Shown here piece by piece: positions 37,953 through 47,026 of a stretch of DNA of 64,000 bases (positions within the stretch are counted from its first letter, which is position 1; every line of letters begins with the position of its first letter). Under the pieces are notes generated by a model. The model saw only the letters and a list, made by a program, of their open reading frames with translations. It was not told the origin of the DNA and did no database searches. The position numbers and the translations under genes were made by a program. Source of the stretch: Lunatimonas lonarensis (lineage in GTDB: Bacteria > Bacteroidota > Bacteroidia > Cytophagales > Cyclobacteriaceae); contig NZ_AQHR01000056.1 in NCBI RefSeq assembly GCF_000390185.1, forward strand, positions 1 through 64,000, given 5' to 3'.

Positions 37953-39512
37953 ATGAATTTAATGAACCTATATAAAGGTGCTGCGTACCTATTGGTAGGA
38001 GCTACCTTGACCACAGCGATCGGATGCTCGGACTTTCTGAAAGAGGAGGATCCATCTAACCTTACCCCGGATTCGTTTTATACCATTCCCGACCATGCGG
38101 AGGCTGCCTTGGCGTCCGTTTATGCCGATATGCGGTTTTTTGGGACGGATGGCGGAATTTTCTCCTCTACCTGGCAGTTATTGGAAGCGCCAACGGGTAC
38201 CTCTACCACCGAGACAGCCCAAAATTCCGATTTGAACAATCTCTACGGACTCATCTATGATGGTCGTACGCAGCATGTGATCAACTGGTGGAACGGACTT
38301 TACAAAGTCATTGCCCAGGCCAATATGGTTTTGGACCGAGTACCGGGCATTACTCCCATGAACGAAAACCAAAAGAAGAAGATTTTGGGCGAAGCAAGGT
38401 TCCTGCGCGCTTGGGCTTACTTCTATGCGGTTCGACTTTGGGGAAATGTACCGCTGATAACGGCTCCCCAAACAGCAAGCTCGGAGGATTTCCGACCTTC
38501 TCCAGCCCCCCAAGAACAGGTGTATGAGCTGATTGTCGAGGATTTGTTGGCCGCAGAGGCCGCAGGCCTACCATGGATGGACCATAGTGGACGGATATCC
38601 TTGGCGGCGGTAAAGTCCCAATTGGCTAAGGTATACCTAACCATGGCGGGTTTCCCGTTGAGCAGAGGTAATCAGTATTACCAGTTGGCCGCCAATAAGT
38701 CCCTGGAGGTAATCGAATATGCCAACGGTAATCCGGGTTCCATCAACCTATACCCGAATTACGGAGACCTTCACAATGAAAACAACGGCAACCGGTTGGA
38801 GCACCTTTTTATGATCCAATACAACGTGATTGTGGCAGGAAACCCCATGAACAATATGTTTCCGAACTTCAAGCCGGTAACGTTTCAGGGTCCCTCGGGA
38901 ACTGGTAGTACCGTTCCTACGATCGAATTCTACAATTCCTACGAGCCGGGTGATAGAAGAGTGATCAACCAGGAAGGCTTCTTCTACACTAGTTACTTTA
39001 CGAACGGAAGCGGTGCCCCCTTTGATTTGGGTGCTCCCTACATATTCAAGCACTTTAACCGGGCAGCCCTCGGTACCTTCGGGGTTCCCGGCAACCGTGC
39101 CAACAACCTGAACGTTCCGCTGATCCGCTATGCCGAGGTATTGCTTATGTATGCCGAGGCGCAAAATGAGGTGGGTGGGCCCAATGCACTGGCCCACGCA
39201 AGCCTAAAGCGCATCCGGGACCGTGCCAGATTGGAAACCCCTGCACTGGGTGAATTCAATGCAAACAGCTTCCGGGAGGCCGTTTGGAGAGAACGCTGGC
39301 ATGAGTTGTGTTACGAGCAGATTACCTGGTTTGATATGATCCGACTCAGGAAGGTGTATAACGAGCTGACCAATGGCTTCGACAATTTCGTGGGACACGT
39401 TAACCTTAGCTCTAATCAGCCGCTACGTAACATGCACCTACTGATGCCTTATCCACTGCCTGAGATGCAGAACAACCCCAATTTGACTCCCCAGAATCCG
39501 GACTATCCGTAA
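37953..39512 (+). CDS. SusD/RagB-family outer-membrane nutrient-binding lipoprotein (plus-strand pair)
   Basis: This is a 519-residue lipoprotein with lipobox AIGC (Cys25) followed by SDFLKEEDPS, a common N-terminus of mature SusD proteins. It includes GEARFLRAWAYFYAVRLWGNVPLI (about 148-171), PLIRYAEVLLMYAEAQNEVGG and the C-terminal ERWHELCYEQITWFDMIRL segment of the RagB/SusD fold. It pairs with the SusC gene just upstream and ends at a strong terminator. The glycan is not deducible. Confidence 0.95.
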   Translation: MNLMNLYKGAAYLLVGATLTTAIGCSDFLKEEDPSNLTPDSFYTIPDHAEAALASVYADMRFFGTDGGIFSSTWQLLEAPTGTSTTETAQNSDLNNLYGLIYDGRTQHVINWWNGLYKVIAQANMVLDRVPGITPMNENQKKKILGEARFLRAWAYFYAVRLWGNVPLITAPQTASSEDFRPSPAPQEQVYELIVEDLLAAEAAGLPWMDHSGRISLAAVKSQLAKVYLTMAGFPLSRGNQYYQLAANKSLEVIEYANGNPGSINLYPNYGDLHNENNGNRLEHLFMIQYNVIVAGNPMNNMFPNFKPVTFQGPSGTGSTVPTIEFYNSYEPGDRRVINQEGFFYTSYFTNGSGAPFDLGAPYIFKHFNRAALGTFGVPGNRANNLNVPLIRYAEVLLMYAEAQNEVGGPNALAHASLKRIRDRARLETPALGEFNANSFREAVWRERWHELCYEQITWFDMIRLRKVYNELTNGFDNFVGHVNLSSNQPLRNMHLLMPYPLPEMQNNPNLTPQNPDYP

Positions 39513-39537
39513 AAAAGGGACGAACTAGGATAAAAGT

Positions 39538-39567
39538 AAAAAAGCGGTCGAATTTCGACCGCTTTTT
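39538..39567 (+). terminator. Intrinsic terminator after the plus-strand susC-susD pair
   Basis: An 11-bp perfect stem AAAGCGGTCGA / TCGACCGCTTT with a 3-base loop is followed by a T-run; A-rich sequence before it would let it work on the minus strand too. Confidence 0.9.
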
Positions 39568-39594
39568 CATCTGTCTATAATTGTTTTTTAGCGG
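39566..39594 (-). repeat. Repeated 29-bp translation leader, copy C (orphan)
   Basis: This copy resembles the leaders of two genes but has none of its own. On the minus strand its ATG would open a short frame straight into the terminator hairpin (MKKRSKFDRFF and onward), which is not a believable gene. It matches copy A in 26/29 positions and the first 24 bases of copy B in 23/24. Confidence 0.55.
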
Positions 39595-39713
39595 TCACAA
39601 CTTGTGCCGGTTTATCGGGATGGAATGCCCCATTATTATCATTCCGTTGCGTGGCATTCATTGGGCATAAAGTTTTCCTAAATGCTCAGGGGAGAACAAC
39701 CATAAATTGCCCG

Positions 39714-40337
39714 CTAGAAAGTTTTTGACCCATTAGGCTGTAGAACGTATCTAAAAGAATAGTATGGACTTGGAGTTGTAAGGCCATTTACTTCAGCCAA
39801 TGGTGGATTATCCCGGTAGTAGGAAAGAATCTCAACTTTTGCATAGTTACCTGCATTGGTTTTAAACAACAAAACCCTTCCCGGTATGGGACTTACGATA
39901 TGAGTTTGAAAATTATAGTTGTACCACCCGTTGCCGGATCCCGAGGGAATCGCCAATCCTTCCGGGCCATCGCTTACAAAGGTAGCGGATGACGGAACAA
40001 CTTCTATTTCGTCAAAGATAGCGGAAACAACCGCTCCCTGTGCGTTACCGGATCCGCTGATGCCACCGTTTACGATAATGGTCGTTCCTTTGAACCCGAT
40101 ATCCCAATTGCCACTTTGGCTTTCTACCAATTGGTTATTTTCAAGGCTGAAATAGCGGAATGGCCGTGTTTCTGTGATCTCACCGGTGCTCCGGTCAATG
40201 AGGTCGTTTGGCGCATGGATGTTTTCCACCAAAACGGCTTGCAGAGGAAGGGAAGGGGCGTTGTCGTCATTGCTGTTGCAACCGGCCATAAAGGCTACTA
40301 GCACGAAACTGGAGAGTGAGGAAATCATTTTTTTCAT
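39714..40337 (-). CDS. HmuY-family heme-binding lipoprotein
   Basis: This is a 207-residue lipoprotein. The start at 40337 gives a signal ending MAGC (Cys20) followed by an acidic NSNDDN linker; a longer frame to 40553 would overlap the receptor gene and lacks a signal, so it was rejected. The mature part resembles the HmuY family (FRYFSLENNQ, WDIGFKG, YSFRYVLQPNGSKTF at the C-terminus), hemophore-like proteins first known from Porphyromonas that pass heme to an HmuR receptor. It is the last gene of the heme uptake operon, 169 bases after the receptor. Candidate heme-ligating residues cannot be assigned from the sequence alone. Confidence 0.8.
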   Translation of the reverse strand: MKKMISSLSSFVLVAFMAGCNSNDDNAPSLPLQAVLVENIHAPNDLIDRSTGEITETRPFRYFSLENNQLVESQSGNWDIGFKGTTIIVNGGISGSGNAQGAVVSAIFDEIEVVPSSATFVSDGPEGLAIPSGSGNGWYNYNFQTHIVSPIPGRVLLFKTNAGNYAKVEILSYYRDNPPLAEVNGLTTPSPYYSFRYVLQPNGSKTF

Positions 40338-40361
40338 CTGTCTATACTTGTTTTTTTTTGT
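40333..40361 (-). repeat. Repeated translation leader, copy B
   Basis: This copy holds the ATG of the HmuY-like gene. Read on the minus strand it is an A-rich tract, then ACAAGTATAGACAG, then ATG. Its first 24 bases (plus strand) match the orphan copy at 39566 with one difference. Confidence 0.55.
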
Positions 40362-40506
40362 GATCATACTTTGTCCCGAAACTGCGGGGAAATCCCTGTC
40401 TACCTGCAGACAGCATTGCTGATAGTCATCCCCGCGTGTGACGTCTACGGCATGCCCGTCCGCCCACGGTGGGCTTGATTTAATCATATATAGAAATTTA
40501 TTGTTT

Positions 40507-42831
40507 TCAGTTGTTTTTGACCAGTTGATGAAGGGGGATCCGGGCTCCCGCAAATAGCGTCCTTCCCGGATTGGTCGGATCGAACGTATTTAGTTGATTC
40601 AAAAGATTGGTTCCGCCTAGTTCCAGGGTTAGGCCGTTTGATAGGGTTTTGTGCAGCGTTATATTCCAAGCTGTCAGGCCCCTTGCATATTCTGAAGGGT
40701 CATCCAAAATCATGTTCCCATTCAGGTCTCCGAATCCAAATCGGCCCCGGTAGATACCCCTTAGCGCTACGTGTATGTCCGTATGCTGTTCTCGGTAGTT
40801 TACCTTTATATTTCCGCTGTGTCGGCTTCTGTTAAAAAGGCCTCCATAATCGGCACGTGTTACCCGTCGTGTTCGGTTTTGGGCATCACGGGTAAATAAT
40901 TCGCCATTTGATATTTTCGCTACTACGTCCAAGTCTTGGGCATCCAAAAACATGTAGCCAAGGGATAGCTGAAGGCTTGCGGATAGCCGGTAGTTCCAGT
41001 CTACTTCAAGTCCACGCGTTACCACGCTGGCTACGTTTAAGTAGGAGAAGGCGTTCTGTCCGGAGGTGAGTCTGGCTACCGGTGCGGTCTCTATTAGGTT
41101 TGTGATGTGGTTGAGGAAGAAGTTTCCTGTAAATAACAAATCCTTATGTATGTTCCATCGGAACCCGGTATTGACAGCGCGTGAGGTTTCCGCTTCCAAC
41201 GCCCCAAACTGGCCGGGTTCCAGCAGAATTTGCTGCACCAATCCTTGGGACTGTAGGCGTTGGATGCCATCTTGGACCAAATTGGCACCAAAAACATAAT
41301 ATCCCGATGAGGCATTGTTGAAATTCAACAACAACTGGCGGAAATCAGGTGCCTTGAACCCCGCTCCTATCGAGGCCTGCCAGCGAAACTTCCCATTAAA
41401 GGCATACATGGCGGATACTTTCGGACTAACCTGCCGACCATACTGGCTATGGATGTCGGCACGGATCCCGGACACGAGATTCCACTTTTCGGTCGGATCC
41501 CACTGATGTTGCAGAAACATATAACCGGCATCAAAGCGGTTTTTATCGTCGTATCTAGTAGCGTCTACTGACTCTATCAGGTGGCCCAATCCAAGGGTGA
41601 GCAACTGTTTTTTGGCTAGTTGATGGTCTATTTGCAGCTCAGACCGATGGTATTGTTGGCGGAAATCCTGACGGTCTAGCAAGGAGTCGTCTTCCTGGAA
41701 CAGGGAGAGCATTTCGGTTTCAAATACAGAGCTCATGGTCCGCAGGGTCAGTAGCCAATGTTCATTGGGACGGAAGCTAACGGTAGGGTTGAGGTTAAGG
41801 TCGTTCCGTTGCCCCTGCATGTCCACGAGCCGCTGATTAGATCCTTCCCTTACTTCCATTGCATTGGTCGAGTTTTCGCGGTAAAGGCGGGAATAAACCT
41901 TTATATCCCATTTGTTGGATTTTCTGCCGATTTTGACCTGTCCGGTATTGGCCTGAAAGGGGCTTTGCGTCATGCCCACCACTTCTGGGGTGAGGTCAAA
42001 TCCGTCGGTAGCGTAGTGGTTGATATACGCGTAGACACTCCAGTCGCTTTTGGTAAGGCCGAGATCGGCACTGACATCGCTGGTATTGAACGACCGAAAC
42101 CGGGCATCAAGGTTGGCGGAAACAACGTGTTGGCTGCTTTTGGTGATGATATTGATCACGCCCGCCATGGCTTCGCTGCCGTAGATAGCACTGGAGGGCC
42201 CCCGAAGAACTTCTATGCGCTCGATATTGGAAACTGCGAGTCGGTCTAGGTCGAAGGTGCCTGCTGTTCGCCCCACCAGAGGTTCACCATCCAGCAAAAT
42301 CAGGATATAGTCGGAAGATAACCCCTGCATTTGGAGGCCTGCACCATGGTCGGCAATCACTTGTAGGCCGGTTTGCTCTCGGAGCACCTCCGAAAGGCGC
42401 ATGCCTCCTGTCTCCTGAATTTGGCTTTTTCCGATGATCGTAACCGGCATAGGTAGATTTTCCAGACTGCGATCTGTTCGGGTGGCCGAAACGACTATTT
42501 CATTCAGCTGGCCGACTCTTTCGTTGAGGTTTATCGCCGACACTGACCTTAGGTCTTTGAGTTGGACCTTCAAGGGATCGTAACCCATGGCAGTTATTTC
42601 AACCCAACTCGCTGGATCCAGGTGGTCGGGTAACTCAAAGCTGCCATCTGCTGAAACCTTAATCATTTCAATCGTTTCGCTGCCTTCAATACGTATGATG
42701 GCATGAGGGATGGGATTTCCACCCCGATCTCTCAGCACGATAGGGTAGTCCGAAATCGCCCATACCTCAAGCCCGGCAAAGAAAACCAGGCAGAATACGC
42801 CTTTGATTATAATAAGCCTACTTCTATTCAT
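40507..42831 (-). CDS. TonB-dependent outer-membrane heme receptor
   Basis: This is a 774-residue outer-membrane receptor inferred to import heme. The ATG at 42831 gives a standard signal peptide (ending near residue 25, EVWA); a GTG 33 bases upstream is possible but less likely. It has a small carboxypeptidase-D-like domain (about 30-105), a plug (about 108-225, with NEIVVSATRTDRSLENLPMPVTIIGK and IEVLRGPSSAIYGSEAMAGVINIITK) and a beta-barrel. It is smaller than the SusC proteins, as expected for BtuB/HmuR-type receptors. Its position after hmuTUVS and before an HmuY-like lipoprotein supports heme as substrate. Confidence 0.9.
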   Translation of the reverse strand: MNRSRLIIIKGVFCLVFFAGLEVWAISDYPIVLRDRGGNPIPHAIIRIEGSETIEMIKVSADGSFELPDHLDPASWVEITAMGYDPLKVQLKDLRSVSAINLNERVGQLNEIVVSATRTDRSLENLPMPVTIIGKSQIQETGGMRLSEVLREQTGLQVIADHGAGLQMQGLSSDYILILLDGEPLVGRTAGTFDLDRLAVSNIERIEVLRGPSSAIYGSEAMAGVINIITKSSQHVVSANLDARFRSFNTSDVSADLGLTKSDWSVYAYINHYATDGFDLTPEVVGMTQSPFQANTGQVKIGRKSNKWDIKVYSRLYRENSTNAMEVREGSNQRLVDMQGQRNDLNLNPTVSFRPNEHWLLTLRTMSSVFETEMLSLFQEDDSLLDRQDFRQQYHRSELQIDHQLAKKQLLTLGLGHLIESVDATRYDDKNRFDAGYMFLQHQWDPTEKWNLVSGIRADIHSQYGRQVSPKVSAMYAFNGKFRWQASIGAGFKAPDFRQLLLNFNNASSGYYVFGANLVQDGIQRLQSQGLVQQILLEPGQFGALEAETSRAVNTGFRWNIHKDLLFTGNFFLNHITNLIETAPVARLTSGQNAFSYLNVASVVTRGLEVDWNYRLSASLQLSLGYMFLDAQDLDVVAKISNGELFTRDAQNRTRRVTRADYGGLFNRSRHSGNIKVNYREQHTDIHVALRGIYRGRFGFGDLNGNMILDDPSEYARGLTAWNITLHKTLSNGLTLELGGTNLLNQLNTFDPTNPGRTLFAGARIPLHQLVKNN

Positions 42832-42873
42832 AAGGTAAAATTTAATCCTGGCGGGTAAGTCCACCGGGAGGAA

Positions 42874-43920
42874 TCAAAGGCTATCTACCAATTCTTTCCA
42901 ACGGGCACTTTGGGCGAGGCCGGGTTTTCTAAGTCCAAAAAACTGGGCAATCAGGTCTTTATTTTTGTCGAATAGTTCTATAGAAGACACCAACCCATCC
43001 GCTGTATTTTTGTGGACTACCCACGCAGCATCGATCTGAGATTCATCCAGGTGCATGTTAAATTCAGGATCCAATACGTTGAGCCAGTTACCCATCTGCC
43101 GGATAGTTCGTACTTTTCCCTGGTGTATTTGAATATTGCCTTTGTTTCCGACAAAGATCATGATGGGAATTTGCTCAGCCGAAGCAGATTCCAGAACCGT
43201 GCGGATGACCAGCCTATTAACTGGATAGGCCCATTTTTTCCCAATCCACTTGATGGCATCAAGTCGATGGATATTAAAGGTTTGGAGCATCCCAAAAAAG
43301 TCATGGGTGTCCTTCATCGTTTCCCAGGCTTCGGTCAATGCAAGGTGGTCTACAGAACCTGCGTAGTTTTCAGGTGGAAATGGATTTACAAGAACCGGCT
43401 GGTTTTGGTCCTCCATTTTGAATGAATCCACCAATAGGGCGTATGCATCCAAGTTGCTTTTTTCTTGTAGGTAGATTTTTAAAATTGCGTCACCCGCTTG
43501 ATCAAAGAACTGTAGGCTTTTCAGGGGGCCTCTTGGCGTTTCATTCACGACCGCAAATCCATATTTCCATTTGCTAAAGAATACCCGTTGTTCGATAGGC
43601 CCAATAACGGTGGCGATTTGATGCGGGGCTCTGCCATGAATACTTATCTTTTGGAAGCTGCCTTTATGTTCCAACACACATCCTTCGTTTCTTGTCAGGG
43701 ACATTACTTTTCCGAGGGTTTTACATGCTGACAGTATGGCCGACCAATCTTCTTTTAGTCGAATTGTGTCCTTTCCCAGCGTGGTGGATAGAAGTTCCAG
43801 TTCGGATACGTTCAGTGCCTTTGCCGCATCTCGTATCCGAAGGGTTGGTTGGGTTGCCCTTAGCGATGCCCAAGCGTCTTTAAGCGCGTTTGCGGTTGTT
43901 TCATGCAGTGTTGTTTCCAT
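42874..43920 (-). CDS. hmuS: HmuS/HemS-family hemin-handling protein
   Basis: This is a 348-residue cytoplasmic protein of the HemS/ChuS/HmuS family, which binds or degrades imported heme. It shows the expected two-fold repeat: residues about 20-175 and 200-345 each contain a similar heme-utilisation domain. Telling segments are ILSACKTLGKVMSLTRNEGCVLEHKG (about 65-90) and LNVLDPEFNMHLDE near the end. It begins 2 bases after hmuV and precedes the receptor gene. Whether it releases iron by oxygen-dependent or anaerobic cleavage is not evident. Confidence 0.92.
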   Translation of the reverse strand: METTLHETTANALKDAWASLRATQPTLRIRDAAKALNVSELELLSTTLGKDTIRLKEDWSAILSACKTLGKVMSLTRNEGCVLEHKGSFQKISIHGRAPHQIATVIGPIEQRVFFSKWKYGFAVVNETPRGPLKSLQFFDQAGDAILKIYLQEKSNLDAYALLVDSFKMEDQNQPVLVNPFPPENYAGSVDHLALTEAWETMKDTHDFFGMLQTFNIHRLDAIKWIGKKWAYPVNRLVIRTVLESASAEQIPIMIFVGNKGNIQIHQGKVRTIRQMGNWLNVLDPEFNMHLDESQIDAAWVVHKNTADGLVSSIELFDKNKDLIAQFFGLRKPGLAQSARWKELVDSL

Positions 43921-43922
43921 CT

Positions 43923-44729
43923 TTATGCTAGTTTGTAGTTGTACATAGGTGCAGGCTTATTGGTAGGAAGGCTGCTGATAATGAGGGGTTGATGGGGATC
44001 ACCTGTACTGACCTGAATCGGGTAGTCAAATACCTGATGCAGGTTTTTTGGGGTCATGATCTCCCGGGTTGGCCCATGATTCACCATGGTGCCGTTTTTC
44101 AGCAGTACCACCTTATCGGCATAATTGGCGGCCAAGTTGAGGTCATGCAGGATCACCAGGATACCAATGTTTCTTTCCTTAAGCTGGGAGATTACCTGCA
44201 TCACCTGATGTTGCTGGGCAATGTCCATGCTTGAAGTGGGTTCATCCAAGAGGAGGTATCGAGGAAAGGGACTAGTCCCCCAGATCTGTGCGAGCACGCG
44301 TGCCAATTGCACGCGTTGCCTCTCGCCTCCAGAAAGGTTTTCCATCAGCTGATCGCGGAGATGCCAGGTGGATGTTGCAGTCATTACTTCTTGGAGGGTG
44401 TCAGGAGCAAAGGACTTATTGGAAAGCACCAATCCCAACTCAACGATCTCACGTGCCCGAAATGGAAAGATAACGGTACTGTGCTGGGGCATTACAGCCC
44501 TTATCGTCGCCAATTGGTTGGTTTTCAGATGTTCTAAACGGCGTCCATTGTAGGTAATAGAACCGTGCTGACACTTGACCTCTCCGGAAAGTAGTTTGAA
44601 CAGCGTGGATTTGCCGGCACCATTTGGGCCTACTAAGGCGGTCATTTTTCCTGCCTCAATGTAGAAATCCGCTTGTTGTAAAATCGGCCTTTTCTTTATG
44701 CAGAAATGAAGTTTTTTTGCCTCGAGCAT
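43923..44729 (-). CDS. hmuV: Heme ABC transporter ATP-binding protein
   Basis: This is a 268-residue ABC ATPase of the FecE/HmuV type that powers heme transport across the inner membrane. Walker A is GPNGAGKST (about 34-42), the signature is LSGGERQRVQLAR (about 134-146), and Walker B is YLLLDEPTSSMD. The gene overlaps operon logic tightly, lying 1 base after hmuU and 2 bases before hmuS. Confidence 0.95.
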   Translation of the reverse strand: MLEAKKLHFCIKKRPILQQADFYIEAGKMTALVGPNGAGKSTLFKLLSGEVKCQHGSITYNGRRLEHLKTNQLATIRAVMPQHSTVIFPFRAREIVELGLVLSNKSFAPDTLQEVMTATSTWHLRDQLMENLSGGERQRVQLARVLAQIWGTSPFPRYLLLDEPTSSMDIAQQHQVMQVISQLKERNIGILVILHDLNLAANYADKVVLLKNGTMVNHGPTREIMTPKNLHQVFDYPIQVSTGDPHQPLIISSLPTNKPAPMYNYKLA

Positions 44730-44730
44730 G

Positions 44731-45804
44731 TTAGGTTCGGATTTTTTTTACGTTTATAATCAGCCAAATGAAAAAGGGAGATCCAAGGATGGCGGTAATG
44801 ATGCCAATGGGGAGTTCGGCGGGCATAACCAAGGTGCGGGCCAGCAGATCAGCACCGGTAAGGAGTCCGGCCCCAAGCAAAAAGGAACCCGGCAGCACCA
44901 ACCTGTGATCTGCTCCAAATTTTAGCCGGATCAAGTGGGGTACGATCAGCCCTACAAATCCGATTGTGCCTGTCATGGAAACGCCTACGCCCACTGTCAA
45001 TGCACTAAGAAACAGGATAGTATATTTTACCCGTTGTACACTTACCCCCATGTGAAAGGCCTCATTTTCTCCTAAGGCAAGTGCATTCAGGTTTCGGTAC
45101 TGAAAAACAATGGCAAAAGAGGGAATCAATATGAACAATAAGCCTATCTGTACTTTGCCCCAGTCTGCTCCCCCCACATCTCCTAGACTCCAAAAAGTGA
45201 AGTTTCTTAGTGCTGCTTCATCGGCATAAAACAACGATAGTCCTATTAATGCACCCGAGAGGGCGGTAAGCGCAACCCCGGCCAAAATCAAAAGCGAAAT
45301 ATCGGTTCTTCCACCATGGTTTGCCAGGTGATAGACCAGCAGTACGTTTACAAGCCCGCCCACGAAAGCAAAGAGGGGAAGCCCCAGACTACCGAACAGG
45401 TTCAAAGCCCAGGGAAAAAGGGAACCAAATACAATAAAAACAACGGCAAAAAGGGCACCTCCGCTGCTCACACCGATCAGTCCGGGTTCCACAAGCGGAT
45501 TCCTGAATAGTCCTTGGAGCGCCGCACCCGATACGCCCAGCCCCCCACCTACCAACAAAGCCAGCAAAATCCGGGGGATCCGAATATGCCATAGCACATT
45601 GGCCTCTTGCGTGGAATGCCAATGGATCGGCAATCCCAGCTGGTTAAGCAAAACAGAAAGGGTATTTTGTATGGATACCGGGAATGCACCTATGGTCACT
45701 GAAAATACGGCTAGAACGAGTAAGCCAATACCCATCCCTGATAAAACCCAGTTTTGCATTGATTTCTTTGAAGCGTGCTTAGGAGGAGAACTGACGGTGT
45801 ACAT
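44731..45804 (-). CDS. hmuU: Heme ABC transporter permease (FecCD family)
   Basis: This is a 357-residue polytopic inner-membrane permease of the FecCD/BtuC family, with about nine to ten hydrophobic segments. Family hallmarks include IRIPRILLALLVGGGLGVSGAALQGLFRNPLVEPGLIGVSSGG (about 73-115) and GFVGLIVPHLIRLKFGADHR near 290-310. It is 5 bases after hmuT and 1 base before hmuV. Context assigns it to heme rather than siderophore or cobalamin. Confidence 0.95.
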   Translation of the reverse strand: MYTVSSPPKHASKKSMQNWVLSGMGIGLLVLAVFSVTIGAFPVSIQNTLSVLLNQLGLPIHWHSTQEANVLWHIRIPRILLALLVGGGLGVSGAALQGLFRNPLVEPGLIGVSSGGALFAVVFIVFGSLFPWALNLFGSLGLPLFAFVGGLVNVLLVYHLANHGGRTDISLLILAGVALTALSGALIGLSLFYADEAALRNFTFWSLGDVGGADWGKVQIGLLFILIPSFAIVFQYRNLNALALGENEAFHMGVSVQRVKYTILFLSALTVGVGVSMTGTIGFVGLIVPHLIRLKFGADHRLVLPGSFLLGAGLLTGADLLARTLVMPAELPIGIITAILGSPFFIWLIINVKKIRT

Positions 45805-45809
45805 ATCGT

Positions 45810-46658
45810 TTAGTTTCTGGCACTTTTTGCAAGCTCCAATGCTGCTTTTCCCACCCTCGGGCCAAAACCGGAAAGATAAAGGCCGTCAAAAGCAAGTATG
45901 CCGTTGTTTTTTAATGCGTTGGTTTCTTCAATGCCCCGTATTTGTCTAACCCCCTCCAGGCCGCCCAGGGACTGTAGACCTGATTCAAAAAAGAGAAGAT
46001 AATCCGGATTCATCTTGATCAATGCCTCGGGAGTAAGTGGTATAAAGTCTTTGAAGCCCTTACCGACCGACCGAAAACCTGCGAGCTCAAAAAGCGATTC
46101 GGCAAAAGTACCTTCGCCCGCTATAAACACGGTCTCGGTGCCCCGGGCCATCACGAAGGCCGCGGTAGGTTGCCGATCAACGGTGGCAAGATAGGCTTCC
46201 AAATCAGCGATATCTTCACGAAGTCGGCCGCTCAGCTTTTCGCCCCTGTCCGGAACCTGAAGAAATTCTGCCAACTCTCCGATGATACGAAAGGTACCGT
46301 TCAGGTCCTTTGGCTTTTCAAATTCATGCAGCGCTACGTTTGCCTGCTTTAGCTGTCGTACCACATCTTCTGTGAGGTACCCCTTTTCTACAAGCAGGAT
46401 ATCGGCTCCAAGTGCAAGGATACCCTCAGCCTTGATTTGGTTGCGGTAGCCAATAGAGGGGAGTTCCTGCATGGTAATCGGATAGGTGGATGTAATGTCT
46501 GTGGCAATAATACCGGAACCGTATCCAAGTTCGTGCACAATTTCTGTAATGGTACCACCCGCAGTGATCAGCTTTTTTTCGTTAGCCGGGGTTTCGGTCT
46601 TCGGTGACGAACAGGCAAGCACCAAAGGGAGAAGGAAAAGGAGTTGCGTATATTTCAT
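45810..46658 (-). CDS. hmuT: Heme ABC transporter substrate-binding lipoprotein
   Basis: This is a 282-residue periplasmic heme-binding protein with a lipoprotein signal ending VLACSS (Cys16). The class III binding-protein fold is recognised from TAGGTITEIVHELGYGSGIIATD (about 32-54), IGYRNQIKAEGILALGADILL and the SARN terminus. It is the first gene of the heme operon. Its promoter carries a 20/23 copy of the palindromic operator found before sufB. Confidence 0.93.
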   Translation of the reverse strand: MKYTQLLFLLPLVLACSSPKTETPANEKKLITAGGTITEIVHELGYGSGIIATDITSTYPITMQELPSIGYRNQIKAEGILALGADILLVEKGYLTEDVVRQLKQANVALHEFEKPKDLNGTFRIIGELAEFLQVPDRGEKLSGRLREDIADLEAYLATVDRQPTAAFVMARGTETVFIAGEGTFAESLFELAGFRSVGKGFKDFIPLTPEALIKMNPDYLLFFESGLQSLGGLEGVRQIRGIEETNALKNNGILAFDGLYLSGFGPRVGKAALELAKSARN

Positions 46659-46685
46659 TTATTAAGATCAATTTTAAATAATAGG

Positions 46686-46693
46686 CAAATATC
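46686..46693 (-). promoter_or_regulatory. Likely -7 promoter element of the hmu operon
   Basis: Minus-strand GATATTTG agrees with the TAnnTTTG consensus except at the first base. The palindromic operator starts 3 bases upstream, the same arrangement as at the suf promoter. Confidence 0.4.
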
Positions 46694-46696
46694 AAA

Positions 46697-46719
46697 CTAA
46701 TTAGATTAAATCCAAATAA
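46697..46719. promoter_or_regulatory. Palindromic operator upstream of hmuT, candidate Fur box
   Basis: The core TTAGATTAAATCCAAATAA differs at one position from the reverse complement of the sufB palindrome over 19 bases, and 20 of 23 bases match over the full site. It lies 39 bases upstream of the hmuT start. Confidence 0.65.
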
Positions 46720-47026
46720 AAATTAATTGATAATTTCTATCGTGACGGATTTTTGATAAGGCGTCAATTAGACGAAAATAGCGATAGAGAATATCTATAA
46801 ATCCCTATCAAGCAGTTGATTATCATTTATCCTTTAGACAACAAGCGGTGTTGTTTTGCAGAAACAACCTATTAGACGATGTAAGGAATCCGTAGTTTGT
46901 GCAGGGAATAGTCGGCAAAAACCGCTAAATTGGAACACGCCGTTTTTCCTGATGTATCAGCCTTGTGTCTGGTCTGATGGCTTAGCGGCATTTGTCATAA
47001 CCAATCCGGGAATAGATAAAAAGCAA

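Larger units (their letters stand above)
46659..47026. other. Divergent control region between hmuT and the Gfo/Idh/MocA gene
   Basis: These 368 bases contain the hmuT promoter and its palindromic operator on the left. The right half is AT-rich and should hold the promoter of the plus-strand Gfo/Idh/MocA gene, though no convincing element was found. An upstream extension of that gene's frame to 46856 lacks signal-like sequence and was not accepted. Confidence 0.5.

Noticed and set aside
40338-40553. Extended N-terminus of the HmuY-like protein
   Set aside because: It would hide the lipoprotein signal inside the protein and overlap the receptor gene.
46856-47026. Extended N-terminus of the third Gfo/Idh/MocA protein
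   Set aside because: The Tat signal begins at 47027; the extension has no supporting motif.
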